IMG/VR virus record: IMGVR_UViG_3300048922_000447 | Location: 1-23,150 of that record | DNA from: a virus | DNA length: 23,150 bases | Direction: 5' to 3' (one strand) | Shown here: positions 6,589 through 15,318 of the stretch, one piece after another | How positions within the stretch are numbered: the stretch's first letter is position 1 | How the letters are laid out: each line of letters opens with the position of its first letter | Translations under genes and position numbers: made by a program | Notes under the pieces: generated by a model | Database searches by the model: none | What the model saw: only the letters and a program-made list of their open reading frames with translations | What the model was told of the DNA's origin: nothing

Positions 6589-8374
6589 TACCAACGTCAT
6601 CAACCTGCGCCCCGAGGCGCCCAAGGTTGAGCCTGACCGCCCGTGCTGGGGTGTGTATGAGCACTGGGTGACCAACGAGAAGGGCCGCAGGCTCAAGCCC
6701 GGCGTGTACTGGCACGGCTTCAAGCGCAGCGCCGGCGACGACGACAGCGACGACGATAAGGCCGACCGCCCGATCACTGACGAGTGGATCGCCACGCCGG
6801 TGACCGTCGCTGCCCGCACCACCAACAGCGACGACGGCAGCGAAGGCCGGTTCCTACGCCTGTTCACCGACAACGGCCCCAAGGACTGGATCATTCCTAT
6901 GGAGGTGTTCGGCGGGAGTGGCGAGGACGCCAGGCGGACGCTGTTCGGCATGGGCGTCATCATCGCCCTGAAGAAGCGCGGCCAGTTCATGGAGTATCTG
7001 CTGGAGCAGCGGCCTGCAGAGGTGTTCGCCACCACCTGCCGCCCCGGCTGGCATGAGTCAGGCGCCTTTGTGCTGCCTGGGCGCACCATCGGCAGCGACA
7101 AGGTGCGCTATCAGGCCAGCGCCAAGGGGCAAAACCTTTTCAGTGTGCGCGGCAGTCTGGAGGGTTGGAAGGCCGAGGTGGCGGCCAAGTGCGAGGGCAA
7201 CCCGATACTGACCTTGGCCATCGGCTGCGCCCTCGCTGGCCCGCTGCTGAGCCTGGTGGGTGTGTTGGGTGGCGGTGTTCACCTGGTGGGCGACAGCTCC
7301 AGCGGCAAGTCGCTGGCGCAACTGATCGGCTCATCCGTATGGGGCGACCCCGGCATCTTCGCCGCATCGTGGGACATGACCAAGGGCGGCTTGGAGATCG
7401 AGGCGTCCAGCCGTAACGACACCATGCTGCCTTTGGACGAGATCAAGCGGGCCGATCCCAAGCGCGTACAGGAAATGGCCTACTCGCTCGCCAACGGCCA
7501 GGGCAAGGGCACCATGACCCGTGACCGGGAGGCCCGCGGCAAACTGAGCTGGCGCCTGCTGGCGCTGTCCAGCGGTGAGCGCTCTCTTTCCGAGCACGCG
7601 GCCATCAGCGGCAATGCCGCCCACGCTGGCGCTGAGCTGCGCATGGTTGACGTGAACGCCGGTACCCGCACACACCGCGCCTTCGATGAGTTGCATGGCC
7701 TGGAGGGCGCTGACTTCCACCGCCAGCTCACGGTGGCTGTAGGAGCGAACCATGGGCACATCGGGCCGGACTTCGTGGAAAAGCTGCTGGCCAGCGATGA
7801 CCGCCCTGGCCTGCTGGAGGACTTCGCCGGTATCCGCGCCCAGTTCACCGAGGACAACGCCCAGGCCGGACGGGTGGCGGATCGCTTCGCGGTGATCGCG
7901 CTGGCCGGCGAAATGGCCATTGCCTACGACCTTTTGCCCTGGACGCCGGGCACCGCTCTGGCCGACTGCCAGTTGCTGTACGGCGAGTGGCTGAGCCGGG
8001 TGGGCGGTGGCAATGCCGAAGACCGCCAAATCCTGGCCGGCATCCTCGACTTCATCGACAAGCACGGCAGTAGCCGGTTTTCGGACGTAGAAGACCAGAC
8101 GTCGGACACCAAGGTGTTCAACCGCGCCGGGTACTGGGAGGTGGTGGGCGCCAAACGCCTGTACCTGTTCAACAAGTCCGCACTGATTGAGGCCGCTCAT
8201 GGGCACGGGCTGGCGCGTGTCGTGAAGGCGCTGGAAGGCGCTGGCGCTCTCGCCAAGCACGATACCGATCGGGACAGCCGCAGGACCAAGAAATACCGCC
8301 TGCCTGCTGGTGGGTCTGCCCGCCTGTATGTGATCGATCCCGACGCCTTGGATAGCGAAGGCGGTGGCCTATGA
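6575..8374 (+). CDS. DUF927-domain superfamily helicase (replication)
   Basis: A 599-residue protein; ATG 6575 is preceded by GGAGG (6563-6567). Residues 20-200 hold the DUF927-type N-terminal region (CWGVYEHWV near 24, CRPGWHESGAFVLPG near 155). An ATPase core follows with Walker A GDSSSGKS (239-246) and an acidic Walker B-like LPLDE (285-289). The C-terminal ~120 residues resemble a small winged-helix domain (RFSDVED near 500, YLFNKSALIEAA). Such proteins are the helicase partner of Toprim primases in P4-like islands and would unwind the element's origin. The gene ends with ATGA into a short frame, and GGGGAAC iterons begin about 50 bases after its stop. Confidence 0.87.
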   Translation: MRPPDTNVINLRPEAPKVEPDRPCWGVYEHWVTNEKGRRLKPGVYWHGFKRSAGDDDSDDDKADRPITDEWIATPVTVAARTTNSDDGSEGRFLRLFTDNGPKDWIIPMEVFGGSGEDARRTLFGMGVIIALKKRGQFMEYLLEQRPAEVFATTCRPGWHESGAFVLPGRTIGSDKVRYQASAKGQNLFSVRGSLEGWKAEVAAKCEGNPILTLAIGCALAGPLLSLVGVLGGGVHLVGDSSSGKSLAQLIGSSVWGDPGIFAASWDMTKGGLEIEASSRNDTMLPLDEIKRADPKRVQEMAYSLANGQGKGTMTRDREARGKLSWRLLALSSGERSLSEHAAISGNAAHAGAELRMVDVNAGTRTHRAFDELHGLEGADFHRQLTVAVGANHGHIGPDFVEKLLASDDRPGLLEDFAGIRAQFTEDNAQAGRVADRFAVIALAGEMAIAYDLLPWTPGTALADCQLLYGEWLSRVGGGNAEDRQILAGILDFIDKHGSSRFSDVEDQTSDTKVFNRAGYWEVVGAKRLYLFNKSALIEAAHGHGLARVVKALEGAGALAKHDTDRDSRRTKKYRLPAGGSARLYVIDPDALDSEGGGL

Positions 8375-8529
8375 CCGTCATCACCATCCAACGCCAATGC
8401 CCGAATCCACAGGAACCTAAAAACGTGGGGAACAGGGGGAACGGGGGAACGGCCAGTAAACACGCGGCCTGTAGCCGTTCCCCCTTCATGAAGTTCTGGG
8501 GAACAGGGGGAACACAAACATGTTTTTGA
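8371..8529 (+). CDS. Possible 52-residue protein over the iteron region
   Basis: ATG 8371 overlaps the helicase stop (ATGA), matching the coupling used by the other genes of the operon. The product (MTVITIQRQCPNPQEPKNVG, then Gly/Asn/Thr-rich) is largely dictated by GGGGAAC repeats, which read as GN/GT. Low-complexity content and overlap with a repeat array make it uncertain; it may only be a coupled leader-like frame. Confidence 0.3.
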   Translation: MTVITIQRQCPNPQEPKNVGNRGNGGTASKHAACSRSPFMKFWGTGGTQTCF

Positions 8530-8655
8530 ATATAAGCGCCTGTGCCTTTCCTGATGTTTGGTTATCACTGTTCCCCCGTTTTTCGGGTGGGGAACACGTA
8601 CCCCCGCTGGAGGCCCCGGAAACACTGGGTGTTCCCCGCGTTCCCCCGTTCCCCC
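8427..8655. repeat. GGGGAAC iterons in both orientations; candidate replication origin
   Basis: The heptamer GGGGAAC (often GGGGGAAC) occurs in forward orientation starting at 8427, 8436, 8444, 8498, 8507 and 8589. It occurs inverted as GTTCCCC at 8477, 8570, 8631, 8640 and 8648. Three forward copies open the region and three inverted copies close it, and a run of eight T follows (8658-8665). A local hairpin forms at 8570-8595 (GTTCC/GGAAC outer, CCCG/CGGG inner, T5 loop). P4 alpha binds type I iterons that I remember as GGTGAACA-like, in both orientations at ori and crr. The similarity of word and layout, directly behind the helicase gene, suggests an origin. A terminator function for the T8 end is an alternative. 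Confidence 0.6.
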
Positions 8656-8710
8656 GATTTTTTTTCACAGACACATTTGGGCTTTATGGAAATTCGGGCG
8701 AGGTGACGCC

Positions 8711-9013
8711 GTGAGCCTCCTATCCGACCTGCTCAATCACATGCCGCCGAATGTTGCTGGCGCAGGCAAACCACTAATGGCGAAACGCGTCCCGGATCGT
8801 CCGCGCCTGGTGCTGGTCGAGCCTGCCCGATTGCCATCAGGCCCTTACGCCAACGCCGCCAATGCCACGGCTGAATGGCGTCAGGCCCGCGACCGGTATA
8901 TCAGCCATGTGATGACCTGCCGGGGCTGCTATGCGCCCGCTGGTCGCCACTGCCTGATCGGTACCGAGCTGCGCGCCACCTACGACAACACGCCCATGGA
9001 GGCCCACCCATGA
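8711..9013 (+). CDS. Small Cys-rich protein, putative zinc-binding
   Basis: A 100-residue protein from GTG 8711 (AGGTGA at 8701-8706 upstream); the open frame extends back to 8558 but that part lies in the iteron region. Residues 54-92 contain W56 and H66, then C70-R-G-C73, H80-C81 and a GTELRATYDN end. The spacing W..H..TCxxC...HC..G..L...Y is one I recall from small proteins of Pseudomonas islands; it may form a zinc knuckle. Function unknown. It is the first gene after the putative origin and overlaps the next gene by four bases (ATGA). Confidence 0.65.
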   Translation: MSLLSDLLNHMPPNVAGAGKPLMAKRVPDRPRLVLVEPARLPSGPYANAANATAEWRQARDRYISHVMTCRGCYAPAGRHCLIGTELRATYDNTPMEAHP

Positions 9014-9609
9014 CCATGACCCCGACCATGCGCCTGTGCGATATCGCCTCAAAGCCCGGTATCAGCGCCAGCACGCAGCTCATCACCACCCGGCGTATCT
9101 GCCGCAACATCGGCCGCAACTTGGATTCGATCCACGCTGAGCGCCGCGTCATGCGCCGCCAGGCGGGCAAGCTGAAAGCGTTCCTGCCGTTCACCCGCCA
9201 GGCCATTGCCGATCTGGAGGAGCAGGCGCAGACCCACCGATCCGTAGAGCGAGCCAAGGCGCTGGTGGCGCTGGCCGGGTTTGGCCGGTCACTGCTGTTC
9301 GATCATGACGGGCTGGCTCAAACCCTGGGGGTCGACCGCCTGTGCGACCTGTTGAACGTGAACACGCTGGAGCGCGAAAAGGCTAGGCGGGAGGGCGTCA
9401 CCAATCTGGAAGACCTTGTGTTCACCTATGCGCTGGAGGACAGCGCAGAGCGCCGGGCGCAGGAGTGGAATGACGCGCCGCTGTTCAACGCCTGTCACGC
9501 GGCAATGGCGGACTTCATCAGGGATTGCCCGGATGGCGTATTGCCTGACCCGTTCGCACCTGGCGCGCCACTCGGGCCGAAACTGCCACCCAAGCTAAGC
9601 GTGGTGTAA
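9010..9609 (+). CDS. Hypothetical helical protein
   Basis: A 199-residue protein starting at ATG 9010, chosen for GGAGG (8998-9002) at 7 bases and the ATGA overlap with the preceding stop; longer in-frame starts would overlap that gene. It is almost entirely predicted alpha-helix. It has a basic N-terminal third (TTRRICRNIGRNLDSIHAER, then RRVMRRQAGKLKAFL), which could bind nucleic acid, and a Pro-rich end. No known domain. A regulatory or structural role cannot be told from sequence. Confidence 0.6.
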   Translation: MTMTPTMRLCDIASKPGISASTQLITTRRICRNIGRNLDSIHAERRVMRRQAGKLKAFLPFTRQAIADLEEQAQTHRSVERAKALVALAGFGRSLLFDHDGLAQTLGVDRLCDLLNVNTLEREKARREGVTNLEDLVFTYALEDSAERRAQEWNDAPLFNACHAAMADFIRDCPDGVLPDPFAPGAPLGPKLPPKLSVV

Positions 9610-9612
9610 GCC

Positions 9613-10557
9613 ATGGCCGCACCAGCAATGAAACAGGCGGATTCACCCGCCAAGACGAAACAGCGGGTTTCAGACGAGCAGCGCCAGCAGGTGCTGGAGC
9701 TACGCCGCCGCCACTCGCTGCGTGAGGTGGCCGAGATCACCGGTCTGCCGCTGGGAACGGTGAAGACCCTGATTTCACGGTCCGGGGCATTCCGCGACAA
9801 CGAGCAGCATCGCGCCTTGTTCACCCTGCCGCCGATCAGCGCCAGCACCGAGACGCTGCCGAGCGTGCCCGAGCTGCCGCCGCAGGAGGTGATTACCGGC
9901 GACAAGGAAGTGGATGCGGTGCTCTGGCTGCGCTCGATCATCAGCACCGGGCAGAGCGCCCTGATTGAACGGGCCATGGAGGGCGCCAAGAAGATCAGGA
10001 CGCCGCTCGATGCGCTGGAGAAGCAGTACCGGGATTACCTGGTGGCCACAAACCCTGGCCACCCATTCGCCGCCATGTCGTCGTTCGGCTTCGCTGACCT
10101 GGATGCGCTGGCCACGCGGGCCATCGAGCAGCACCGGCTACGTCTGGAAGGCGCCGCCCGCTTCGGTGATGCCCTGCTGGCCGACACCGAGGCGGAATCG
10201 TTCTGTATCGATGCGCTGCGCGGGCTGCGGGCTGACGGGCAATTCGGTGACTTCGACAAGGGCCAGGTAGCCGCCCGGTTCAACGCCCGCCCTGAGCTGC
10301 TGCCTCGCACCCTGGCTGATTGCCTGTACGAGCTGGGCTACTGGGACCACCTCTACCGGCTGCGTAACGCCGTAGACCGGGACGCCAGCGATGGGCCGCC
10401 TGACGCGACGGCGCGTGACTGGTTCGTGTTCGGCCTGCTGGCGCAAATCAGGCCACGCGATAAGGCCGAGGCGCTGGCGGTATTCCGCTACTTGATCGCC
10501 AGCCAGCGAGACGACATGGCGGAGTCAGAGGCAATTCTTTGCAACCTGATCGGGTGA
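9613..10557 (+). CDS. HTH-containing hypothetical protein
   Basis: A 314-residue protein with a resolvase/sigma-type helix-turn-helix near the N-terminus (about residues 24-58: LRRRHSLREVAEIT, then GLPLGTVKTLISRSG). A Pro-rich linker (72-95) and a ~200-residue helical domain follow. ATG 9613 has no strong ribosome site; ATG 9628 is an alternative. A DNA-binding role is likely. It precedes the tail genes, so control of late expression is possible, but a small-terminase-like role cannot be excluded from sequence. A short GGGCA/TGCCC hairpin lies at 10581-10592 after its stop. Confidence 0.65.
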   Translation: MAAPAMKQADSPAKTKQRVSDEQRQQVLELRRRHSLREVAEITGLPLGTVKTLISRSGAFRDNEQHRALFTLPPISASTETLPSVPELPPQEVITGDKEVDAVLWLRSIISTGQSALIERAMEGAKKIRTPLDALEKQYRDYLVATNPGHPFAAMSSFGFADLDALATRAIEQHRLRLEGAARFGDALLADTEAESFCIDALRGLRADGQFGDFDKGQVAARFNARPELLPRTLADCLYELGYWDHLYRLRNAVDRDASDGPPDATARDWFVFGLLAQIRPRDKAEALAVFRYLIASQRDDMAESEAILCNLIG

Positions 10558-10623
10558 CCAGCCCTATCAATCACACCACCGGGCATCTGCCCACAACAAG
10601 CGCCAGCGGCGCCAGAGGTACCC

Positions 10624-11016
10624 ATGACAGAACCAAGCAACAGCAGCACCTCACAGCCAACACACCGTGAGCGCTTTGCGGAGGCCTGCAAGAGCACGGA
10701 CTTCGAAGAGCACCCAACAATGGTGGCCGGTTACAAGGTCTGGAACGTGTCCGACATTGTGAAGGGCGGGCGTAAAGACTTCGATGGCCCGTACTTCACT
10801 GAGGAAGAGGCGAAGATCGCAGAGGAGCTTTGGCAAGCAACACCAGAGCGCAAATGCGCCCGTGCCGAGGTGGCCTTCCACTGCGCGGCCTGGAACCCAG
10901 ATCCACGACGAGAAAAGGCCATCCGAGAGGATGCGATGGCCGCTCGCATGATCCTTGCCGAGTTGATCGGCGCCGCTGTTCCCAAATCAAGCGCAACTGG
11001 CGCAGAGGAAAAATAA
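10624..11016 (+). CDS. Hypothetical protein preceding tail genes
   Basis: A 130-residue acidic protein. ATG 10624 has GAGG (10615-10618) 5 bases upstream. The N-terminus is Ser/Thr-rich and disordered. The middle has a compact alpha/beta stretch (HPTMVAGYKVWNVSDIVKGG) and the last third is helical (REKAIREDAMAARMILAELI). No family is recognised. It ends two bases before the tail assembly gene, so the two are probably co-transcribed. Confidence 0.6.
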   Translation: MTEPSNSSTSQPTHRERFAEACKSTDFEEHPTMVAGYKVWNVSDIVKGGRKDFDGPYFTEEEAKIAEELWQATPERKCARAEVAFHCAAWNPDPRREKAIREDAMAARMILAELIGAAVPKSSATGAEEK

Positions 11017-11018
11017 CG

Positions 11019-11609
11019 ATGGCCGCTATCGTTCGTAGTACCCCAGAGATGACGACTGTGTATCTATCGGGCCCGCTGATTCGGAAGTTTTTCCGCAAGA
11101 AAAACTATCTGTTGGACAGCCAGAACACCTGGGAGGTGTTTCGTGCCTTGAAGGCTACGCTGGAAGGCTTTGAACGGGAGATCAAGCGACTAGAGGCGCT
11201 GGGCATGAGGTTCGCAATTTTCAGGAATCGAAAGAACATTGGTACAGATGAGTTCGACCGGGGAGGAGCCAGAGAGGTGCGCATTGTGCCTGTCATCGCC
11301 GGCAGTAAACGCGGTGGTGTTCTGCAGACTGTGTTGGCGGCTGTCCTGATCGTCGTTGGTGCGGTTGCCCAGCAGCCATACCTAGTTCAAGCAGGTGCTG
11401 CCTTGGCGATTGGAGGAGTCATGCAGATGCTTAGCCCCCAGGCAAAAGGCCTCTCCCAAAGCGCAGCACCTGAAAACCTACCCAGTTACGCCTTCGGCTC
11501 AGCCAAGAACACCACAGCCAGCGGCAACCCGGTCCCGATCTGTATCGGCGAGCGGCGCTGGGGCGGCGCGATTATCTCTGCCTCGATTGAGGCGCAGGAC
11601 AAGGCATAG
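11019..11609 (+). CDS. Lambda-like tail assembly protein I
   Basis: A 196-residue protein matching the phage lambda gpI / tail-tip assembly family as I know it. The order is an N-terminal beta segment (TTVYLSGPLIRKF), then EVRIVPVIAGSKRGG (86-100), a hydrophobic, Gly/Ala-rich stretch to IGGVMQMLSP (101-140), and the C-terminal signature YAFGSAKNTTASGNPVP (157-173) with WGGAIISASI. Known gpI acts in assembly of the tail tip. ATG 11019 gives full family length; the frame is open upstream to 10830 but overlaps the previous gene. In lambda-type modules I precedes J and follows H/M/L/K; here it comes directly before a tape measure gene with none of the others, an unusual order. Confidence 0.85.
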   Translation: MAAIVRSTPEMTTVYLSGPLIRKFFRKKNYLLDSQNTWEVFRALKATLEGFEREIKRLEALGMRFAIFRNRKNIGTDEFDRGGAREVRIVPVIAGSKRGGVLQTVLAAVLIVVGAVAQQPYLVQAGAALAIGGVMQMLSPQAKGLSQSAAPENLPSYAFGSAKNTTASGNPVPICIGERRWGGAIISASIEAQDKA

Positions 11610-11617
11610 GAGGGGGT

Positions 11618-14600
11618 ATGACAAGCATTGCTCAACTTGGGATACAGATTGACAGTGAAGACGCTACTCAAGCGGCCTCTGATCTCGACAAGCTGACGGA
11701 CGCCGGTAAGCGCAGCGAGGAGTCGGCGGGCAGGACTGGGCGGGCGTGGGAGTCGGCCCTGGCAGGTATGCAAGGCGATACCCGCCAGATCGTGATAGAG
11801 CTTCAGCAGCTCAACCAGAAGCAGGCCCAACTGGCACAGCAGATGATCACCGTGGGGCGCGCAGTCACCACTGCGTCCACGGCGTTCAGCGGTGCGGCGG
11901 CCAACATTACCGCTCTCCATGCTGGCGCTGAGAAGGCCGGACAGGCCCAGGAAGCGCTGGCGACCGCAAACGACGCTAGCGCGCAAGCTGCCCGCCGATC
12001 TGCAGAGAGCGCCGAGGAGCAGCAGGCCCGCTTGCTGGGTATGGCCAAGGCCTCGCTGGAGGCCAGCGATTATGTCCAAACCCTGAACCGGGCCACGCAG
12101 CAGACGGTCGAGGTCACCCGCCAGGCCAACGCGGTGCTGTCGGATCGCGCCAGCCAACAAGCCGCTGTTGCCAGAAGGGCGCAGACAATTCTGGCCAACG
12201 AGGATCGGCTGGCTGCCGCGTCCAAGGCGACCGCTGCTGCTCAGCGCGAGGAGAGCAAGGCCCTGGGTGAACTGCTCGGCAAGATTGACCCGACAGTGGC
12301 CGCTTTGGGCCGCCTAGATGACATGGAGCGCAGGCTAGGGGGGTACCGGTCTTCCGGCGCGCTGGATGCTGAGACGTTCGCCGAGTATCAGGAGAAACTC
12401 AACCAAGCCCGCACGGCCTTGGGCGGTGTGGACACGGCCCTGGGCAAAACCGGCATGAGCGCGAAGCAGACCGCTGCGGCCATGCGGATGCTGCCGGCGC
12501 AGTTTTCGGACGTAGTGATCAGCCTGCAAGCCGGCCAGTCGCCGCTGACCGTTTTGCTTCAGCAGGGCGCCCAGGTCAAAGACTCGTTCGGCGGCGTTGG
12601 TGCCGCTGCTCGGGCCATGGGCGGCTATGTCGCCGGCCTGGTCACGCCAGTCAGCGCGGCGGCGGCTGCGGTAGGCGTGCTCGGCGTTGCCTACTACCAG
12701 GCCGGCAGGGAGCAGGATGCCTTTAACAAATCCATCATCCTGACGGGCAACTACGCTGGCACGTCCGGTGCCAAGCTGACCGAGCTGGCCAGGCAGATCA
12801 GCAGCACCGTGGGCACCACTGGCGCAGCCTCGTCCGTGCTGGCGCAAATTGCTGGCGCGGGTGATCTCGCCGGCGAGAGCTTCAAAACCGTGGCCACCAC
12901 GGCCATCGAGATGGAGAAGGCAACAGGCCGGGCGGTGGACGAGACACTGGCAGACTTCCGCAAGATCGCGGATGACCCGGTGAAGGCCGCGGAGGAGCTG
13001 AACAAGCGCTATCACTGGCTGACGGCATCCACCCTCGAGCAGGTCCGGGCCCTGGTGGATCAGGGCGAGAAAACCGAGGCTGTGAGGCTGATCACCGAGC
13101 AGTTCGGAGAGACCATGACCCGTCGAGCGCAGATCATCCGGGAGGAAATGAGCGGCCTGCCCAAGCTGTTCAATGAGATCGGGGATGCCGCCGCCAAAAT
13201 GTGGGATGGCATCAAGGGTGTATGGCGCGACCCCACCCTGGATAAGGTTGCGGATGGTCTACGCCTCCAAATCCAGTCCATGGAGAATATCCGTAAGGAG
13301 TTCCGCAACGACAAGAATTATGACCCCGAAAAACTGAAGGTTTGGAGGGCCAGGCTGGCTGAAATTGAAGGCCTCTCAAAGCCTGCTGCCGGCGTGGTGA
13401 GTACCGAAGGGCAGACAGCCTACAAGTGGATTCAAGACGAGCTGGATAGGACCGCTCCAAAGGCGGAAAAGCTCAAGAAGGCGCTGGATGAGGTCGACCG
13501 AGCCGTGGCCAAGGCGCGAGCTGACGGTCTGACGGTGACTGATGCTCAGGTTGAAACGCTGAAGCAGCAGGAGCGGGAAAAATACAAGCCGGCCCGGGGA
13601 AGAAGCACACCGGTGAATATGACGGATGTGAGCGACTCCCGAAATGCGCTGACTATGATCCTTTCCGACTATCGCGGATACGAGAAGGAACTCAACGCGA
13701 TCCAGAAGTTTGGCGTGATTTCGCAGGAAGCGGTGTATGCGCAACGGGTGGCCTTGGCCAAGCAAGAGAGGGCCGACGTGACGGGCGCCTACATGGAGGA
13801 GATCCAAGCGCTCGAGGAGGCCAAGGGGCGTGCCTCCACCACCGGCGAGCAGCGCATTCAGCTTGACCAGCGAATCGCCAAGGCTCGCTCTGACATGGTC
13901 CGTGCCCAGCGGGAGGCAGACTCCGAACTGGCGGTGCTGGCGACTGCCGAGCAGGGTCGCCAGGAGAAACAAACAGCCGCGTCGAAGGCTTTCGTCGATC
14001 AGCTTGAGCGTGAGCGCCAGGCGCTTGCCACGCGAGGTGATCGAGCGGCTGTGAGCGTTGGCCTGGGCGACCGCCAGGCAGGGCTACAGCGAGAGCTGGA
14101 TGATGTGACGGACAACTTCAACCGTAAGCGCGAAACACTCCTCGATCGCCGGCGTACCGCGCCCGACAAGTACACGAAGGAAGACCACCAGAAGGATCTT
14201 GCTGAACTCGAAGCGGCGGAGAACAAGTACCGGGATACGGTCGTCTCGAACTACGACAAGATGACCACTGCCCAGGGCGAGTGGCGAAACGGTGTCTCCT
14301 CTGGGTTCCAGAACTATCTGGAGAGCGCCAGAGACTTCGCGGGGCAGGCTCAGAGTGTTGTCACCGGGGCCTTCCACGGCATGGAAGATGCGCTGGTTCA
14401 GTTCACCATGACCGGCAAGCTGTCGTTCGCTGATTTCACGAAGGCGATCATTGCCGATATCTCGCGCATTGCCGCTCGGCAGGCCTTGGCCGGTTTGGCC
14501 GGCAGTGTGATCGGCTCGTTTGCCGGATCGGTGTTCGGGGGTGGCGGTACCACTGTCAGCCGCAGCGGTTTCAGCGAAGGCGGCTTTGTATCAGGTGGGC

Positions 14601-14986
14601 GCGCTTCGGGCGGCCCGGTATCACCAAACTCCATGTATGAGGTGAACGAGCTGGGGCCGGAGCTGCTGAACCACGGTGGGCGCACCTACCTGATGATGGG
14701 AGCCGAGGGCGGGAGCATCACTCCGCTTGGCGCCAGTGCGATAACGCCGCTTGCGGTGCCCCAGCAGATCATGGGCAGCGGCGGGAGCGGTGCGGCAGTT
14801 GCTCCGGTGGTGAACATCCAAATCAGCCGGGACGGCAGCTCTGAGGTTTCCGGTGACGCAGAGCTAGGGCGGAGCCTCGGGCCGCAGATGGTGAATCTGA
14901 TCCGTGCTGAAATCGCCGCTAACGAACGGAAGACGCTGAGCCCCAGCGGTGGGGCAACGTGGCGAGCCATTCAAGGGAGACGCTGA
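11618..14986 (+). CDS. Lambda-type tail tape measure protein
   Basis: A 1122-residue protein with an excellent AGGAGGGGG (11608-11616) before ATG 11618. Residues 1-220 are Ala/Gln/Glu-rich coiled coil. About 285-327 carry the lambda-H signature (MLPAQFSDVVISLQAGQSP, LLQQGAQVKDSFGG), followed by a hydrophobic stretch (335-362). Residues 480-900 are helical. Residues 921-975 match the lambda-family C-terminal domain (GMEDALVQFTMTGKLSFADF, ADISRIAARQAL), and the Gly-rich end has SEGGFVSGG and YEVNELGPELL. Tape measure proteins set siphophage tail length and help DNA delivery. The frame is intact. Its presence without tube, chaperone or capsid genes is odd: either a remnant or a protein supplied to a helper phage's tail. 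Confidence 0.9.
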   Translation: MTSIAQLGIQIDSEDATQAASDLDKLTDAGKRSEESAGRTGRAWESALAGMQGDTRQIVIELQQLNQKQAQLAQQMITVGRAVTTASTAFSGAAANITALHAGAEKAGQAQEALATANDASAQAARRSAESAEEQQARLLGMAKASLEASDYVQTLNRATQQTVEVTRQANAVLSDRASQQAAVARRAQTILANEDRLAAASKATAAAQREESKALGELLGKIDPTVAALGRLDDMERRLGGYRSSGALDAETFAEYQEKLNQARTALGGVDTALGKTGMSAKQTAAAMRMLPAQFSDVVISLQAGQSPLTVLLQQGAQVKDSFGGVGAAARAMGGYVAGLVTPVSAAAAAVGVLGVAYYQAGREQDAFNKSIILTGNYAGTSGAKLTELARQISSTVGTTGAASSVLAQIAGAGDLAGESFKTVATTAIEMEKATGRAVDETLADFRKIADDPVKAAEELNKRYHWLTASTLEQVRALVDQGEKTEAVRLITEQFGETMTRRAQIIREEMSGLPKLFNEIGDAAAKMWDGIKGVWRDPTLDKVADGLRLQIQSMENIRKEFRNDKNYDPEKLKVWRARLAEIEGLSKPAAGVVSTEGQTAYKWIQDELDRTAPKAEKLKKALDEVDRAVAKARADGLTVTDAQVETLKQQEREKYKPARGRSTPVNMTDVSDSRNALTMILSDYRGYEKELNAIQKFGVISQEAVYAQRVALAKQERADVTGAYMEEIQALEEAKGRASTTGEQRIQLDQRIAKARSDMVRAQREADSELAVLATAEQGRQEKQTAASKAFVDQLERERQALATRGDRAAVSVGLGDRQAGLQRELDDVTDNFNRKRETLLDRRRTAPDKYTKEDHQKDLAELEAAENKYRDTVVSNYDKMTTAQGEWRNGVSSGFQNYLESARDFAGQAQSVVTGAFHGMEDALVQFTMTGKLSFADFTKAIIADISRIAARQALAGLAGSVIGSFAGSVFGGGGTTVSRSGFSEGGFVSGGRASGGPVSPNSMYEVNELGPELLNHGGRTYLMMGAEGGSITPLGASAITPLAVPQQIMGSGGSGAAVAPVVNIQISRDGSSEVSGDAELGRSLGPQMVNLIRAEIAANERKTLSPSGGATWRAIQGRR

Positions 14987-15270
14987 TGAACAACGAAGAA
15001 CGGGCACGGCTGGTCACGGCGGTCAGCGACACAATCACCAATCAGTTCATGCTGATGATGCCGGCGCAGCCCGATGCGCAGACCGTGAGGGCGTTGCTCG
15101 AGGAGATGATGGAGGCCGTCACACTGGCGACCGCCGCCCTCTTGCCGGGTTTCGAGGAGAATCCCGCCCATTACATCCAGATGGGGCGTATTGGAGCTGC
15201 CCCGTCACTCGAGCGGATGATGAAAACGGTGATGGCGCCGGGTAGCAAGGCTTGGTCGCCACCGAGCTAA
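14986..15270 (+). CDS. Small hypothetical protein downstream of tape measure
   Basis: A 94-residue, helical protein (starts MNNEERARLVTAVSDTITNQ) rich in Met and Glu. ATG 14986 overlaps the tape measure stop (TGATG) and has AAGGGAGA (14973-14980) upstream. No family is recognised. Its coupling to the tape measure gene and the terminator right after it make it the last gene of the tail operon. Confidence 0.65.
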   Translation: MNNEERARLVTAVSDTITNQFMLMMPAQPDAQTVRALLEEMMEAVTLATAALLPGFEENPAHYIQMGRIGAAPSLERMMKTVMAPGSKAWSPPS

Positions 15271-15278
15271 GTCGGAAT

Positions 15279-15309
15279 GAAGAAGCCGCCTGGAGGGGCG
15301 GCTTTCTTC
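15279..15309. terminator. Intrinsic terminator, probably bidirectional
   Basis: AAGCCGCC (15283-15290) pairs perfectly with GGCGGCTT (15297-15304) around a 6-base loop. The stem extends into GAAG/CTTC, with a T-rich tail (TCTTCT). It lies between convergent genes (stop 15270 on + and stop 15319 on -), and the mirrored purine/pyrimidine flanks would also give a U-rich tail on the minus strand. Confidence 0.85.
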
Positions 15310-15318
15310 TGCCGGCAT

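Noticed and set aside
7331-8260. Minus-strand 309-codon frame inside the helicase
   Set aside because: Shadow frame opposite a clear Walker-type ATPase gene; the composition is typical of antisense frames in GC-rich DNA.
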